DNA of 64,000 bases from Methylotenera sp. (GTDB lineage: Bacteria; Pseudomonadota; Gammaproteobacteria; Burkholderiales; Methylophilaceae). The notes beneath the pieces were generated by a model. The model made no database searches. It was given only the letters and a program-made list of their open reading frames with translations, and was not told the DNA's origin. This document shows, piece after piece, positions 41,401-49,894 of this stretch. Every line of letters starts with the position of its first letter. The stretch's first letter is position 1. The translations under genes were made by a program, and so were the position numbers. The stretch is taken from assembly GCA_013140755.1 (NCBI GenBank), contig JABFSF010000026.1, positions 41,971-105,970 of the forward strand. Direction: 5' to 3'.

Positions 41401-42352
41401 TACGCAGTTTTGGGTCGTACTCGGCTAAAAATGTTTCGTAAAAATGTACCACTGGGTCTTGCTGGCGCGTAGCACGGCCAAAGTTTTGCATAATGCTGGC
41501 AACATCGGTTGCCAGAAAAATTTGCACCAATTCTTCTACTATCCAAAGCAGGCGTTTACCATCACTATCGTCTAAATTGTAGCCCGCGACCGTGCGAAAA
41601 AGCTGCCGCAAAAATGGGTTGCTTTGCGGGATTAACCTTGCCGCTTCTTCACGGCTAAAGTTTTGTAGAGTTGGGTCGTGGTAGCGTGCTGCAAACATGC
41701 CGTAGGCAATGGTTTGTGCGTAAATGTCGGCAAAAGCGGCGTTACTGATGTCGTGTATGAGAACGGTTTTAAAAGCTTCATACTGGTTTTTAAGCTCGCT
41801 TTGGCTTTGATTGGCATCATCTTCATCTAGTGCTTTGTGTATCACATCGGCCATCAGTTTGGCTTTAGCCGCCATCATTTGCGCAAGTTTTACAGGCGAT
41901 TTTATGCTTTGTGTGACGGTGAGCGCAAAGTTTTGAATCAGGCTGGCGAATGTATCAAAGTGTTGTGGGTTGGCAAACACTTTGCCGTTGCTCACTGCGC
42001 CAATCGCGCAACTGGCTTTTAATTCACCTTGCTTATAAAAGTGAAATTGCAGGTAATCGGTAATAATGAGGTTGTCGAGCGCGGCTTTGTAGCGGTTAAA
42101 CTGTTCTTGATACGCTTTGCTACCTAGCTCTGCGCCGATGTCTTTCGCCTCAATATAGCCTAGGGGGATGTCTTTGCAGCTTAAAATATAATCAGGCGCA
42201 CCGCAGTCAATGCGTTTGGGTTCATTGGTAATATCCACATTGGGCAAGAGTGCTTGTAGCAAGTTTTGCAAGTCCCCACGATAACTGTGTTCAGTGGCTT
42301 TGCCCGTTTGAAATAACGCGGCAACACGGCGGATATATTCTGCGATGGTCAT
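38441..42352 (-). CDS. Single-chain restriction-modification enzyme (Type IIG/ISP-like) with in-frame palindromic inserts and a DUF559 domain
   Basis: 1303 aa. An N-terminal PD-(D/E)XK-type nuclease region is suggested by GAPDYILSCKDIPLGYIEAK (D54, E68, K70). The N6-adenine methylase follows with SAM motif DPATGTGTFL at about 386 and catalytic NPPY at 546-549. A C-terminal target-recognition region ends LAWSFYIGGYQPAQKWLKDR. There is no helicase, so it is closer to Type IIG than to LlaGI-like ISP enzymes. Palindromic repeats are read in frame at about residues 455-489, 673-718, 930-976 and 1094-1138, and residues about 977-1093 are a DUF559 endonuclease domain. Removing 287 codons of inserts leaves about 1016 aa. 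The enzyme may still work or be impaired. It stands alone between gltD and yicC. Confidence 0.85.
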   Translation of the reverse strand: MTIAEYIRRVAALFQTGKATEHSYRGDLQNLLQALLPNVDITNEPKRIDCGAPDYILSCKDIPLGYIEAKDIGAELGSKAYQEQFNRYKAALDNLIITDYLQFHFYKQGELKASCAIGAVSNGKVFANPQHFDTFASLIQNFALTVTQSIKSPVKLAQMMAAKAKLMADVIHKALDEDDANQSQSELKNQYEAFKTVLIHDISNAAFADIYAQTIAYGMFAARYHDPTLQNFSREEAARLIPQSNPFLRQLFRTVAGYNLDDSDGKRLLWIVEELVQIFLATDVASIMQNFGRATRQQDPVVHFYETFLAEYDPKLRKARGVWYTPEPVVNFIVRAVDDILKTKFKLPQGLGDTSKTQITVEVQGAGKKGKTEKLTKEIHKVQILDPATGTGTFLAQVVRHIYGKQFANMQGAWPQYVKEHLIPRLNGFELLMTSYAMAHLKLDMLLTETGAYAATPSLRATPSEEGELKPSASIPLRNEGVARSDGVVPLETVVKTSQDRLRIYLTNSLENDDAPDLPLFNYLSVEANEANRIKRDAPVMVVMGNPPYSVSSSNKSDWIQDLLKDYKKDLNERNIQPLSDDYIKFIRFGQHFIDKNGEGVLAYISNNSFIDGLIHRQMRKSLLESFDEIYILDLHGNAKKKETAPDGSKDENVFDIMQGVSINLFVKTGKTTTPSLCATPSTTPSLRATPSKEGELSTEFIPLQNEGVASRSDDGVVAGGKKLAKVFHHSLYGKREAKYDALNAGAIMSMPWQELEVKAPDYFFAVKDFEVEVQYKKFINLNELFIINSSGISTHDDEALVSFNRFDSDNEIYNYRPFDTRNICYDLKKVVRHRFSVMRHMLSENLALLLPRQAITELYGIFISSNLCDRNFTGQAGQYGAGLLFPLYTYPDSTDLLAETTRKKPNLNMQIVGVIAEGLGLTFTAEKATTPSLRATPSYRRGIEANGFNSPSLEGVDERSSDGVVEGVARSDGVVAKLNELPYNPALKEKARELRKAGNLSEVLFWNAVKNKQLNSLDFDRQRVIGNYIVDFYCHECALVVEIDGSSHDDKQEYDATRDTFLKGLGLNVLHVQDIEVKKNLSGVIELVRQNITTPSLRATSTTPSELRSSTPSKEGELSAEFIPLQNEGVARSDGVVAFAPIDLLDYIYAVLHSPTYRETYKEFLKIDFPRVPYPKDAATFWQLVALGGELRQTHLLEDYPATHMNIGSQSIAINYPIGGSNVVDKPSFEAGKVYINATQYFENVPELAWSFYIGGYQPAQKWLKDRKGGALNHEDIVHYQKIIAALINTHRLMLEIDQVDW
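38941..39072. repeat. Palindromic coding repeat A
   Basis: 132 bp (44 codons). Starts CTACCCCGTC-GCTACGCG-CCACCCCTTC, then hairpin loop ATTTT and GAAGGGGAAT; the second half has ATTCCCCTTC-TTTA-GAAGGGGTGG, a TGAGCGAAGCTCA mini-hairpin and GACGGGGTAG, followed by an extra half arm GTGGCACGAAGTGACGGaGTAG. Forms the C-terminal-side border of the DUF559 segment. Its left 28 bp are identical to the left arm of repeat B. Confidence 0.92.
39427..39564. repeat. Palindromic coding repeat B
   Basis: 138 bp (46 codons). The outermost 28 bp at each end (39427-39454 and 39537-39564) are perfect inverted copies of each other, with the variable tip CGCGTAGCG. An additional left arm with TGAGCTTCGCTCA is nested inside. 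Inner arms CCCCTTC-TAAA-GAAGGGG and CCCCTTC-GGTAC-GAAGGGG give two side hairpins. Borders the N-terminal side of the DUF559 segment. Confidence 0.92.
40201..40335. repeat. Palindromic coding repeat C
   Basis: 135 bp (45 codons). Left arm CTACCCCGTC-ATCACTACGTGATG-CCACTCCTTC, middle GAAGGGGAAT ... ATTCCCCTTC, right arm GAAGGGGTGG-CACGAAGTG-ACGGGGTAG and an extra right arm with CGCATAGCG. Left and right variable tips differ, suggesting arm replacement or recombination. Lies in the presumed DNA-recognition half of the enzyme. Confidence 0.92.
40888..40989. repeat. Palindromic coding repeat D (simplest copy)
   Basis: 102 bp (34 codons), the minimal unit: perfect 28-bp terminal inverted repeats (40888-40915 and 40962-40989) containing CACGAAGTG tips, enclosing GAAGGGGAAT ... 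ATTCCCCTTC. Read on the minus strand it encodes ATPSLRATPSEEGELK ... RNEGVARSDGVV. Inserted between SAM motif I and the NPPY motif of the methylase. Confidence 0.93.
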
Positions 42353-42394
42353 GGTTAAACTGGCAATTTAATAGGGGTTATAAAAATTTAAGCA

Positions 42395-43261
42395 TTATTC
42401 AATGTTTTGAATTTGCTCACGCATTTGTTCAATCAGCACTTTAAGCTCCATAGAGGTTTGCGTGGTTTGCACCGCGACTGATTTTGAGCCCAAGGTATTG
42501 GCTTCACGGTTGAGTTCTTGCATTAAAAAGTCTAGGCGTTTACCTGCGGGAGCGTTACTACTTAAGATGCGTTTGACTTCTGAAACGTGGGTGCTAAGTC
42601 TGCCGAGTTCTTCATCTACATCAATGCGTTGCGCAAAAAGTACAAGCTCTTGTGCAATGCGTTCTTGGTCTATCGTTTTTAGGGTTTCATGCAGTTTATG
42701 TTCAAGTTTTGCTTGGTATTCTTGGTGCAAAGTAGGGAGCAGGGGTTTCACTTGAGCGACTAAGGTTTCAATGTGTTGAATGCGATCTAAAATAATGGCT
42801 TTTAATTTTTCACCCTCGCGCACGCGTGAGGCATTTAAATCTTGCAAGCCTTGTTGCACCAGTGTTTTTACTTGCTCGGCTAAGGCCTCGTGGTTGGCTT
42901 CTTCATGAATCACTACGCCAGGCCAGCGCAGAATGTCTGCTACACTCAAAGCGCGACTTTGCGGAAATATCGTTTGTGTTTGCGTTTGCAGTTGCGCGAG
43001 ATGTTTAAGTAGTTGGGTATCAAGCTGTGGGGCTTGCTGAGATTGTGTGCGCTGTATTAAGCTAAGTTTGCACTCAATTTTTCCACGGCTTACGTGGGTG
43101 CTAATAAGCTCTCTTATGCTCGGCTCTAGACTTTTTAAGGCATCATCCAGTTTAAAGTTAATATCTAAATAACGGCTATTGACTGCGCGTAGCTCTAATA
43201 TTAGGGTGGCACTTTCAATGGCTTGCTCTACTGCGGCAAATCCCGTCATGCTAAAAGTCAT
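42395..43261 (-). CDS. yicC: YicC-family endoribonuclease-like protein
   Basis: A 288-aa YicC/YloC protein; E. coli YicC is linked to sRNA RyhB turnover and related proteins are endoribonucleases. It begins MTFSMTGFAAVEQAIESATL and contains LELRAVNSRYLDINFKLDDA and the C-terminal GKRLDFLMQELNREANTLGS KS, the family signature. In many bacteria yicC adjoins gmk; here it is divergent from the kinase/phosphatase pair, and gmk is at 7072. Confidence 0.94.
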   Translation of the reverse strand: MTFSMTGFAAVEQAIESATLILELRAVNSRYLDINFKLDDALKSLEPSIRELISTHVSRGKIECKLSLIQRTQSQQAPQLDTQLLKHLAQLQTQTQTIFPQSRALSVADILRWPGVVIHEEANHEALAEQVKTLVQQGLQDLNASRVREGEKLKAIILDRIQHIETLVAQVKPLLPTLHQEYQAKLEHKLHETLKTIDQERIAQELVLFAQRIDVDEELGRLSTHVSEVKRILSSNAPAGKRLDFLMQELNREANTLGSKSVAVQTTQTSMELKVLIEQMREQIQNIE

Positions 43262-43473
43262 GGTGTTGAGCTTTCAAAAAATGAGAAATAAATACAATTT
43301 AAGGCATGGTATCAAAAGTAAGGGGTTTTTTATAAGAAACGCATACTTTTAGTGCCTGAGTTTTGTGAAATGCACTAAAAAACTTTAATTTACATGCATT
43401 ACACGTTATATTGGCATTAGTGATGACATTTAAATAAAAGTAACACTTTGCAGGGGTAGGTTTAAATAAAACA

Positions 43474-44436
43474 ATGGCCAAATCAACCGCTACTAAAAAT
43501 CTTGCGTTGCCAATTGGCTATCAGTTGCATGATTATGAAATTACCAAAGTGTTAAGCTCTGGTGGCTTTAGCTTTGTGTATTTGGCAAGGGATAAAGAAA
43601 AAAATGTGGTGGCGATTAAAGAGTATTTGCCAACTTCTCTTGCGTGTCGCGCTGAAAACTCAACGGTGTTTCCTAATTCAGATGATGTGTTATTGTTTAG
43701 ACATGGGCTGAAATGTTTTTTTGATGAAGGTTTAGCACTGGCTAAAATTGAGCATAAAAACATTGTGCGCGTGGTCAATTTTTTTCGCGCAAATGAAACC
43801 GTGTATATGGTGATGCAATACGAGCGTGGTAAATCGTTACAAGATTATATTTTAGGTCAGCCTGAGCCTGTATCTGAAAAGTTTATCCGCCGTGTATTTG
43901 GTGAGCTTGCCAATGGCTTGCGTGAAGTACACACTCACAAGCTTTTACACTTAGACATTAAACCCGCCAATATTTACATTCGCCTAGATGGCTCGCCTGT
44001 GCTGTTAGATTTTGGCTCATCACGCCAAACCTTAAATGAATTGCCCTCTAAAGTAGCCCCGAGTTTTACGCCAGGATTTGCCTCGCCTGAGCAGTATTAC
44101 GATAGAAAACTACTCGGACCTTGGAGCGATATTTATAGCATTGGGGCGACGATGTACTCATGCTTAACGCGCACCTCACCCATGGCGGCGAACTTGCGCG
44201 TTAAAAAGGACATGCTCACCCCAGCGGTAAATTTGGGTAAAACACAGTATTCGCAAGAGTTGTTATCGCTGATTGATGATTGCTTAAATGTGGATTTTCT
44301 TAAACGCCCCCAAAGTGTTTTTTCGTTACAAAAATCATTGCTAGAATATACGCCAAAACCCTCGCCAAAACCTAGCTTGGTGAATAAAATTGCTAATGTA
44401 TTTAATAAACCTATTTCTATTAAAAAATCATCATGA
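43474..44436 (+). CDS. Serine/threonine protein kinase
   Basis: A 320-aa cytosolic Hanks-type kinase without membrane helix or sensor domain. Kinase core about residues 16-285: glycine-rich LSSGGFSFVYLARDKE, ATP Lys in VVAIKEYLP, catalytic loop HLDIKPANIYIR (HLD in place of HRD), DFGSS, the activation-segment end TPGFASPEQYY, and SDIYSIGATMYSCLT. A Pro/Lys-rich tail follows. Its stop overlaps the next ATG (ATGA), coupling it to the PP2C gene. Targets unknown. Confidence 0.93.
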   Translation: MAKSTATKNLALPIGYQLHDYEITKVLSSGGFSFVYLARDKEKNVVAIKEYLPTSLACRAENSTVFPNSDDVLLFRHGLKCFFDEGLALAKIEHKNIVRVVNFFRANETVYMVMQYERGKSLQDYILGQPEPVSEKFIRRVFGELANGLREVHTHKLLHLDIKPANIYIRLDGSPVLLDFGSSRQTLNELPSKVAPSFTPGFASPEQYYDRKLLGPWSDIYSIGATMYSCLTRTSPMAANLRVKKDMLTPAVNLGKTQYSQELLSLIDDCLNVDFLKRPQSVFSLQKSLLEYTPKPSPKPSLVNKIANVFNKPISIKKSS

Positions 44437-45350
44437 AATTTACAATCTTTCAAAATAGCCTGCAAGGCCCACGCCCTTATAATCAAGACAGATTAGCTTA
44501 TTCATACAGCAAAGATGCATTGTTGCTGGTGGTGGCGGATGGCATGGGCGGTCATCGGCATGGTGAACTTGCGGCACAATTAGCGGTAACCACAATGACT
44601 GAAGCTTTTCAGCGTTTGGCGGTGCCTGCGTTATCAAGCCCTGCAAAATTCTTAATTGATAATATTCAACAAATTCATGACATGATAGACCAGCTTACGC
44701 AAGAGCGTGAGATGCTAGAAGCACCCCGTACCACTATTGTTGCCGCCATTGTGCAGCGGGGCATGTTGTATTGTGCTCATGTGGGAGATTCTCGGCTTTA
44801 TCACTTTCGGGATAATCATTTGTTATTTCGCACTGAAGACCACTCCATTGTGCAGTCTTTGTATAACAAAGGCATGATTAATAAAAATGAGATGTCCACG
44901 CACCCATACCGTCATAAGGTGTTTAGCTGTTTAGGTGGCGATGTACCCCCGAAAATTGACTTGTCAGATAGGCAGGAGTTGATGGAAGGCGATACCATTA
45001 TGCTTTGTACTGATGGTATATGGGGTGCTATTTCAGATGATCAAATTAAGCAGATACTCAGCGGTACTTCAATCTCAGATAATATTTCTCGTTTATTAAC
45101 GCAGGCTGAAACGGTGAGCAAGGAAAATGGCGACAACATGAGTGCCATTGGTTTGCAGTGGGGTGATAAACAAAGTAACCCCTTGGCCGTTTCAACCATC
45201 ACGATGCCCATGGGAACGACCACTACCATTATGAATCCCTCGCAGGCAAGTAATCGTGGTGGTAAGCCCCTTGCCATTACAAATGATGAAATTGAAAAAA
45301 CAATCAATGAAATACAAGATGCTTTACGCAAAACTAAGCGTGTTAAATAA
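44433..45350 (+). CDS. PP2C-family protein phosphatase
   Basis: A 305-aa metal-dependent Ser/Thr phosphatase, antagonist of the kinase with which it overlaps by 4 bp. PP2C motifs: NQDRLAYS (acidic metal ligand), [35 protein letters not shown] and [11 protein letters not shown]. The last ~70 residues form a Thr/Met-rich linker and short helix. No transmembrane segment. The stk-pp2C pair between yicC and rph is seen in related Betaproteobacteria. Confidence 0.94.
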   Translation: MKFTIFQNSLQGPRPYNQDRLAYSYSKDALLLVVADGMGGHRHGELAAQLAVTTMTEAFQRLAVPALSSPAKFLIDNIQQIHDMIDQLTQEREMLEAPRTTIVAAIVQRGMLYCAHVGDSRLYHFRDNHLLFRTEDHSIVQSLYNKGMINKNEMSTHPYRHKVFSCLGGDVPPKIDLSDRQELMEGDTIMLCTDGIWGAISDDQIKQILSGTSISDNISRLLTQAETVSKENGDNMSAIGLQWGDKQSNPLAVSTITMPMGTTTTIMNPSQASNRGGKPLAITNDEIEKTINEIQDALRKTKRVK

Positions 45351-45385
45351 GCGAGTATTATTTACTAAAAATTAGAAAGTCAGCC

Positions 45386-46114
45386 ATGCAAGTTTTAGTT
45401 CGTCCTAGCCAGCGCGCTCAAAATCAATTGCGCCAAGTTGAAATTATCCGCCATTACACCAAACATGCGGAAGGTTCAGTGCTCATTAAATTTGGGGATA
45501 CGCATGTGCTTTGTACCGCCAGTATTGATGAAAAAGTCCCTAGCTTTTTAAAAGGCAAGGGTCAAGGTTGGGTGACAGCAGAATATGGCATGTTGCCACG
45601 TTCTACTGGCAGCCGCATGGATAGAGAAGCAGCCAAAGGTAAACAGTCTGGTCGCACGCAAGAAATTCAACGTTTAATTGGACGCTCTTTACGCGCGATT
45701 ATTGATTTAGAAAAACTCGGTGAGCGTAGCATTCAAATTGATTGTGACGTGATTCAAGCGGATGGTGGCACTCGTACCGCCAGCATTACAGGAGCTTACG
45801 TGGCATTGCACGATGCGATTTCTACACTTATTAAAAACGGCAAACTTACACAAAGCCCGCTCAAGCAAGCAGTTGCTGCGATTTCTGTTGGCGTTTATAA
45901 AGGTGCACCAGTACTTGATTTAGACTACATTGAAGATTCTGACTGCGACACTGACATGAATGTCGTGATGACCGCAGATGGCGGTTTTGTGGAAATTCAA
46001 GGCACGGCGGAAGGTGAGCCATTTAGCCGTGATGCCATGAATGCCATGCTAGATCTTGCTGCACAAGGTATTGCACAATTGATTAGCAAGCAACAAGAGG
46101 TGTTAAGTGCTTAA
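45386..46114 (+). CDS. rph: Ribonuclease PH
   Basis: Phosphate-dependent 3' exoribonuclease that trims tRNA precursors. 242 aa with [78 protein letters not shown] and [19 protein letters not shown]. Full length with an intact C-terminus (unlike E. coli K-12 rph). Its end overlaps rdgB by 8 bp. Confidence 0.97.
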   Translation: MQVLVRPSQRAQNQLRQVEIIRHYTKHAEGSVLIKFGDTHVLCTASIDEKVPSFLKGKGQGWVTAEYGMLPRSTGSRMDREAAKGKQSGRTQEIQRLIGRSLRAIIDLEKLGERSIQIDCDVIQADGGTRTASITGAYVALHDAISTLIKNGKLTQSPLKQAVAAISVGVYKGAPVLDLDYIEDSDCDTDMNVVMTADGGFVEIQGTAEGEPFSRDAMNAMLDLAAQGIAQLISKQQEVLSA

Positions 46115-46721
46115 TCAACTGGTGATTGCCACAGGCAACAAAGGCAAATTACGTGAAATTCAGCATATTTTAGCTCCCTTGCAAATTAAGGTGATTCCTC
46201 AGTCATCATTTAACGTGCCAGAATGCGAAGAGCCATTTTGTACTTTTATTGAAAACGCGCTTGCCAAAGCGCGCCATGCCAGCCAACACACAGGTTTGCC
46301 TGCGCTTGCCGATGATTCTGGCTTGTGTGTTGATGCCCTACAAGGCGCGCCAGGTGTTCTTTCTGCGCGATATGCAGGTAAAAACTCCCCCAATAGCCTG
46401 CTCACGCAAGATGAGCGTAATAACGACAAGCTACTACTTGAAATGAGCAGTATTTCAGCGCGCCAAGCGCATTTTTATTGCGTGATGGTGTTAGTTCGCG
46501 ATGCGCATGATCCAGAGCCCCTTATTGCTGAGGGTAGTTGGCATGGCACGATTTTACGTGAGTATCGTGGCACGGATGGCTTTGGCTACGACCCACTGTT
46601 TTTGGATGATAAGACAGGCAAAACCGTTGCTGAATTACCGCTTGAGATTAAAAGTCGCATCAGCCACCGTGGTCACGCCATGGCAAAACTGCTACAAAAA
46701 TTAGAGCGTTTAAGTACATGA
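46107..46721 (+). CDS. rdgB: dITP/XTP pyrophosphatase (RdgB/HAM1)
   Basis: Removes non-canonical purine nucleoside triphosphates. 204 aa with [76 protein letters not shown] and [11 protein letters not shown]. Overlaps rph at its start and the next small gene at its end. Confidence 0.97.
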   Translation: MLNQLVIATGNKGKLREIQHILAPLQIKVIPQSSFNVPECEEPFCTFIENALAKARHASQHTGLPALADDSGLCVDALQGAPGVLSARYAGKNSPNSLLTQDERNNDKLLLEMSSISARQAHFYCVMVLVRDAHDPEPLIAEGSWHGTILREYRGTDGFGYDPLFLDDKTGKTVAELPLEIKSRISHRGHAMAKLLQKLERLST

Positions 46722-46942
46722 GTTTAAAAGAAAAACCAGCTTGGCCAAAGTGGCTGCGTGATGATGGTAGCGTTGTGGCCTGTACGGAAAAAGTTAAAGT
46801 CATGACCGAAAATTTTGATGAAATTAAACAAATCGCCCAAGATGCGCTTGAAGACGGGTTACTCATGGAAGTTTCTGAAGCGCAAATGCGCGAGGCTTTG
46901 CACCAGTTGGTGGACTTGTTGGTAAATCCATATCAAAGATAA
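46718..46942 (+). CDS. Unrecognised 74-aa protein between rdgB and hemW
   Basis: A 74-aa soluble, acidic protein: [40 protein letters not shown], then helical DALEDGLLMEVSEAQMREAL and VDLLVNPYQR. Its ATG overlaps the rdgB stop (ATGA), indicating coupled translation, which supports a real gene. I do not recognise a domain; no signal peptide or membrane segment. Confidence 0.75.
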   Translation: MSLKEKPAWPKWLRDDGSVVACTEKVKVMTENFDEIKQIAQDALEDGLLMEVSEAQMREALHQLVDLLVNPYQR

Positions 46943-46977
46943 TTCCCTAAATTCTCTCATCTGCAAGTTGGAGGGAG

Positions 46978-48237
46978 TTGGGCAAGAGGGCTGGTCTTAT
47001 CAAAAAAATTATCAAAATTAAACCTGCGGAAACATTCAAATCCATCAACCAAATCGCGCCATTGGTTGGTAATGCTACATTTTCAGAGTTGACCAACTCA
47101 CCACCACTGTCTTTATACATCCACATTCCATGGTGTGTGCGTAAATGTCCTTATTGTGATTTCAACTCGCATGAAAACCGCAACAGTTTAGGTGAGATTC
47201 CAGAAGCCGCTTATGTGGATGCGTTGATTGCTGATTTAGAACTTGCCACGCCCAAAGTATGGGGAAAAAAAATTAAATCGGTATTTTTTGGTGGTGGTAC
47301 GCCGAGTTTGTTTTCACCTGAGGCGATTGACCGAATTTTGAGCCAAGTGCGTGCGCTGACACCGCTTGAGTATGATGCCGAAATTACGCTTGAAGCCAAC
47401 CCTGGCACGGTGGACATTGCACATTTTGAAGGTTACAAACAAGCGGGGGTGAATCGTTTATCGCTTGGCATACAAAGTTTTAATGCGGATTACCTTAAAG
47501 CATTGGGCAGAATTCACGATGATGAACAAGCCATATTGGCGGCAGAGTTAGCACTGACTACCTTTGAGCGTGTTAATTTTGATGTGATGTATGGCTTGCC
47601 TAAGCAAACACTTGCTCATGCGCTACAAGATGCACAGCAGGCGGTTGCACTCAGCCCTGAGCATTTATCGTTTTACCATTTAACGCTAGAACCCAACACG
47701 CCGTTTTATCGCACGCCGCCGAGTTTGCCTGATGATGACGCAAGTGCTGAAATGCAAATTGCCATTGAAAATTTGCTAGCACAACATGACTATACGCATT
47801 ATGAAACATCAGCTTTTGCCAAGGCTGGCAAGCAAGCGAAGCATAATCTTAATTATTGGACTTTTGGCGATTATTTAGGCATTGGTGCGGGGGCGCATTC
47901 TAAGCTGAGCTATTTTGACAAAATTACCCGCGAAACCCGCCATAAACACCCTAAAGCGTATATGGAGCAGGCGTTGCAAGGCCACGCAATTGAGCGCGAA
48001 TGGCAAATTGGCTCAGAAGACTTGGGCTTTGAATTTATGATGAACGCGCTACGTTTGATCGAGGGTGTACCCTTAGATTTATTTCAGCAACGCACAGGTT
48101 TAAATATTCACACGTTAGAAACTGCCATTAAACAAGCGCAAGCCAAGGGGCTATTGCTGATTGCGCAAAGCACATTAAAACCTACGCCATTGGGGCAGCG
48201 GTTCTTAAATGAGCTGTTGGCGTTGTTTCTAGATTAA
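46978..48237 (+). CDS. hemW: HemW (radical SAM heme chaperone)
   Basis: HemN-like radical SAM protein that delivers heme, formerly called oxygen-independent coproporphyrinogen oxidase. The radical SAM motif is PWCVRKCPYCDF (CX3CX2C), without the extra Cys typical of HemN. Further features: VFFGGGTPSLFSPEAIDRIL, EANPGTVD, NRLSLGIQSFN and YEVSAFA-like YETSAFAKAG. The frame opens at a TTG at 46978 with GGAGGGAG directly abutting it, and there is no ATG before residue ~50 (PPLSLYIHIPW), so the true start is unclear. Confidence 0.92.
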   Translation: MGKRAGLIKKIIKIKPAETFKSINQIAPLVGNATFSELTNSPPLSLYIHIPWCVRKCPYCDFNSHENRNSLGEIPEAAYVDALIADLELATPKVWGKKIKSVFFGGGTPSLFSPEAIDRILSQVRALTPLEYDAEITLEANPGTVDIAHFEGYKQAGVNRLSLGIQSFNADYLKALGRIHDDEQAILAAELALTTFERVNFDVMYGLPKQTLAHALQDAQQAVALSPEHLSFYHLTLEPNTPFYRTPPSLPDDDASAEMQIAIENLLAQHDYTHYETSAFAKAGKQAKHNLNYWTFGDYLGIGAGAHSKLSYFDKITRETRHKHPKAYMEQALQGHAIEREWQIGSEDLGFEFMMNALRLIEGVPLDLFQQRTGLNIHTLETAIKQAQAKGLLLIAQSTLKPTPLGQRFLNELLALFLD

Positions 48238-48249
48238 ATTTTTACGCAC

Positions 48250-49719
48250 TTATTTTTTTGCTATTACTAGTAAATCGTTTTGTACAATTTCAGCTTGAAT
48301 TCGTGCAATCGCCGCTTGTACCTGTGCTGGAGCCGTGCCGCCAATATGATTACGGCTATTGACGGAGCCTTCTAGTGTCAGCACACTATAAACATCTTCA
48401 CCAATTTCAGTTGCAAATTCTTGTAGAGTTGAAAGTGGTAATTCGCTTAAATCTACTTTTTTATCCACAGCGTGACGCACTGCCAACGCAACGGCTTCAT
48501 GCGCATCTCTAAATGGCATCCCTTTTTTCACCAAGTAATCCGCTAAATCAGTGGCAGTAGCGTAGCCTTCAAATGCGGCTTTGCGCATATTTTCTTTATT
48601 CACCATAAAGCCCGCCTTAACTACCTTGCCACCCTCCACTACTGGCAAACGCAACATATCAGCATAAATTTCAAGTGTCACAAGTAGAGTATCTGCCGTA
48701 TCAAATAGCGGTTCTTTGTCTTCTTGATTGTCTTTGTTGTAAGCAAGTGGCTGACCTTTCATCAAGGTGAGCAAGGCGGTTAAATGCCCATATACACGTC
48801 CTGTTTTGCCGCGCACTAACTCTGGCACGTCTGGATTTTTCTTTTGCGGCATGATAGATGAGCCAGTGCAAAAACGATCTGCAATATCCACAAAAGCAAA
48901 GCGTGGTGAGCTCCATAAAATAAGCTCTTCAGATAATCTTGATAAATGCGTCATTACCAATGAAGCGGCAAATGTAAATTCAATCGCAAAATCACGGTCT
49001 GAAACTGCATCAAGTGAATTCTCACATACGCCATCAAAGCCCAAAGTCTTAGCCACCATTTCACGGTCTATAGGGTAGCTGGTGCCAGCCAATGCCGCCG
49101 CGCCTAGCGGTAAGCGATTGATGCGCTTTCTACAATCTGCAAATCGTGCGGCATCGCGTTTAAGCATTTCCACATACGCCATAAGATGATGCCCAAAGGT
49201 CACAGGTTGCGCCACTTGTAAATGCGTAAAGCCTGGTATGATGGTATCAAAATGCGCTTGGGCTAAATCCAGCAGGCTGGCTTGCAGCTTGGTGATGCCT
49301 GCAATCACTTGGTCTGTGGTGGCGCGTAACCACAAACGTACATCCGTTGCCACTTGGTCATTACGGCTTCTGCCAGTATGTAAGCGCTTACCTGCATCTC
49401 CAATTTTGTCCGTCAGGCGTTTTTCAATATTCAAATGCACATCTTCTAAATCTAGCAACCATTCAAATTGACCCGCTTCAATTTCTTGCAAAATTTCAGC
49501 CAAGCCTTGTTCAATGGCTTTTACATCATCTAAGCTAATAATGCCTTGAGCCCCCAGCATTTTCGCGTGTGCTAATGAGCCTTGAATATCATAAGCAGCC
49601 AAGCGATAATCAAAACCAACAGAAGCAGTGTATTTTTTCACCAATTCTGCCACTGGCTCATTAAAGCGACCTGACCAGCTTGTGTCTTTTTTATTGAGGG
49701 AGTTTGTTTTTTCTATCAC
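48250..49719 (-). CDS. argH: Argininosuccinate lyase
   Basis: Last step of arginine synthesis: argininosuccinate to arginine plus fumarate. 489 aa with [75 protein letters not shown] and the fumarase-superfamily signature [20 protein letters not shown]. Convergent with hemW with only 12 bp between them. Confidence 0.97.
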   Translation of the reverse strand: MIEKTNSLNKKDTSWSGRFNEPVAELVKKYTASVGFDYRLAAYDIQGSLAHAKMLGAQGIISLDDVKAIEQGLAEILQEIEAGQFEWLLDLEDVHLNIEKRLTDKIGDAGKRLHTGRSRNDQVATDVRLWLRATTDQVIAGITKLQASLLDLAQAHFDTIIPGFTHLQVAQPVTFGHHLMAYVEMLKRDAARFADCRKRINRLPLGAAALAGTSYPIDREMVAKTLGFDGVCENSLDAVSDRDFAIEFTFAASLVMTHLSRLSEELILWSSPRFAFVDIADRFCTGSSIMPQKKNPDVPELVRGKTGRVYGHLTALLTLMKGQPLAYNKDNQEDKEPLFDTADTLLVTLEIYADMLRLPVVEGGKVVKAGFMVNKENMRKAAFEGYATATDLADYLVKKGMPFRDAHEAVALAVRHAVDKKVDLSELPLSTLQEFATEIGEDVYSVLTLEGSVNSRNHIGGTAPAQVQAAIARIQAEIVQNDLLVIAKK

Positions 49720-49894
49720 TTGAATGACCTGCCTATTTTAAACTTTAAAGTTGAAAGTGCTTTGTTGCATTGTCAAAAATAGAAAATGCTAAATCAGCAA
49801 ATATGAATATGCGTTAGTATAATGCAAATTAAACTCTTTTTTAGGCGTAATCGTACAAGCGCGTTGCCACTGCAAGTGAATGCGATGAGTGAAC

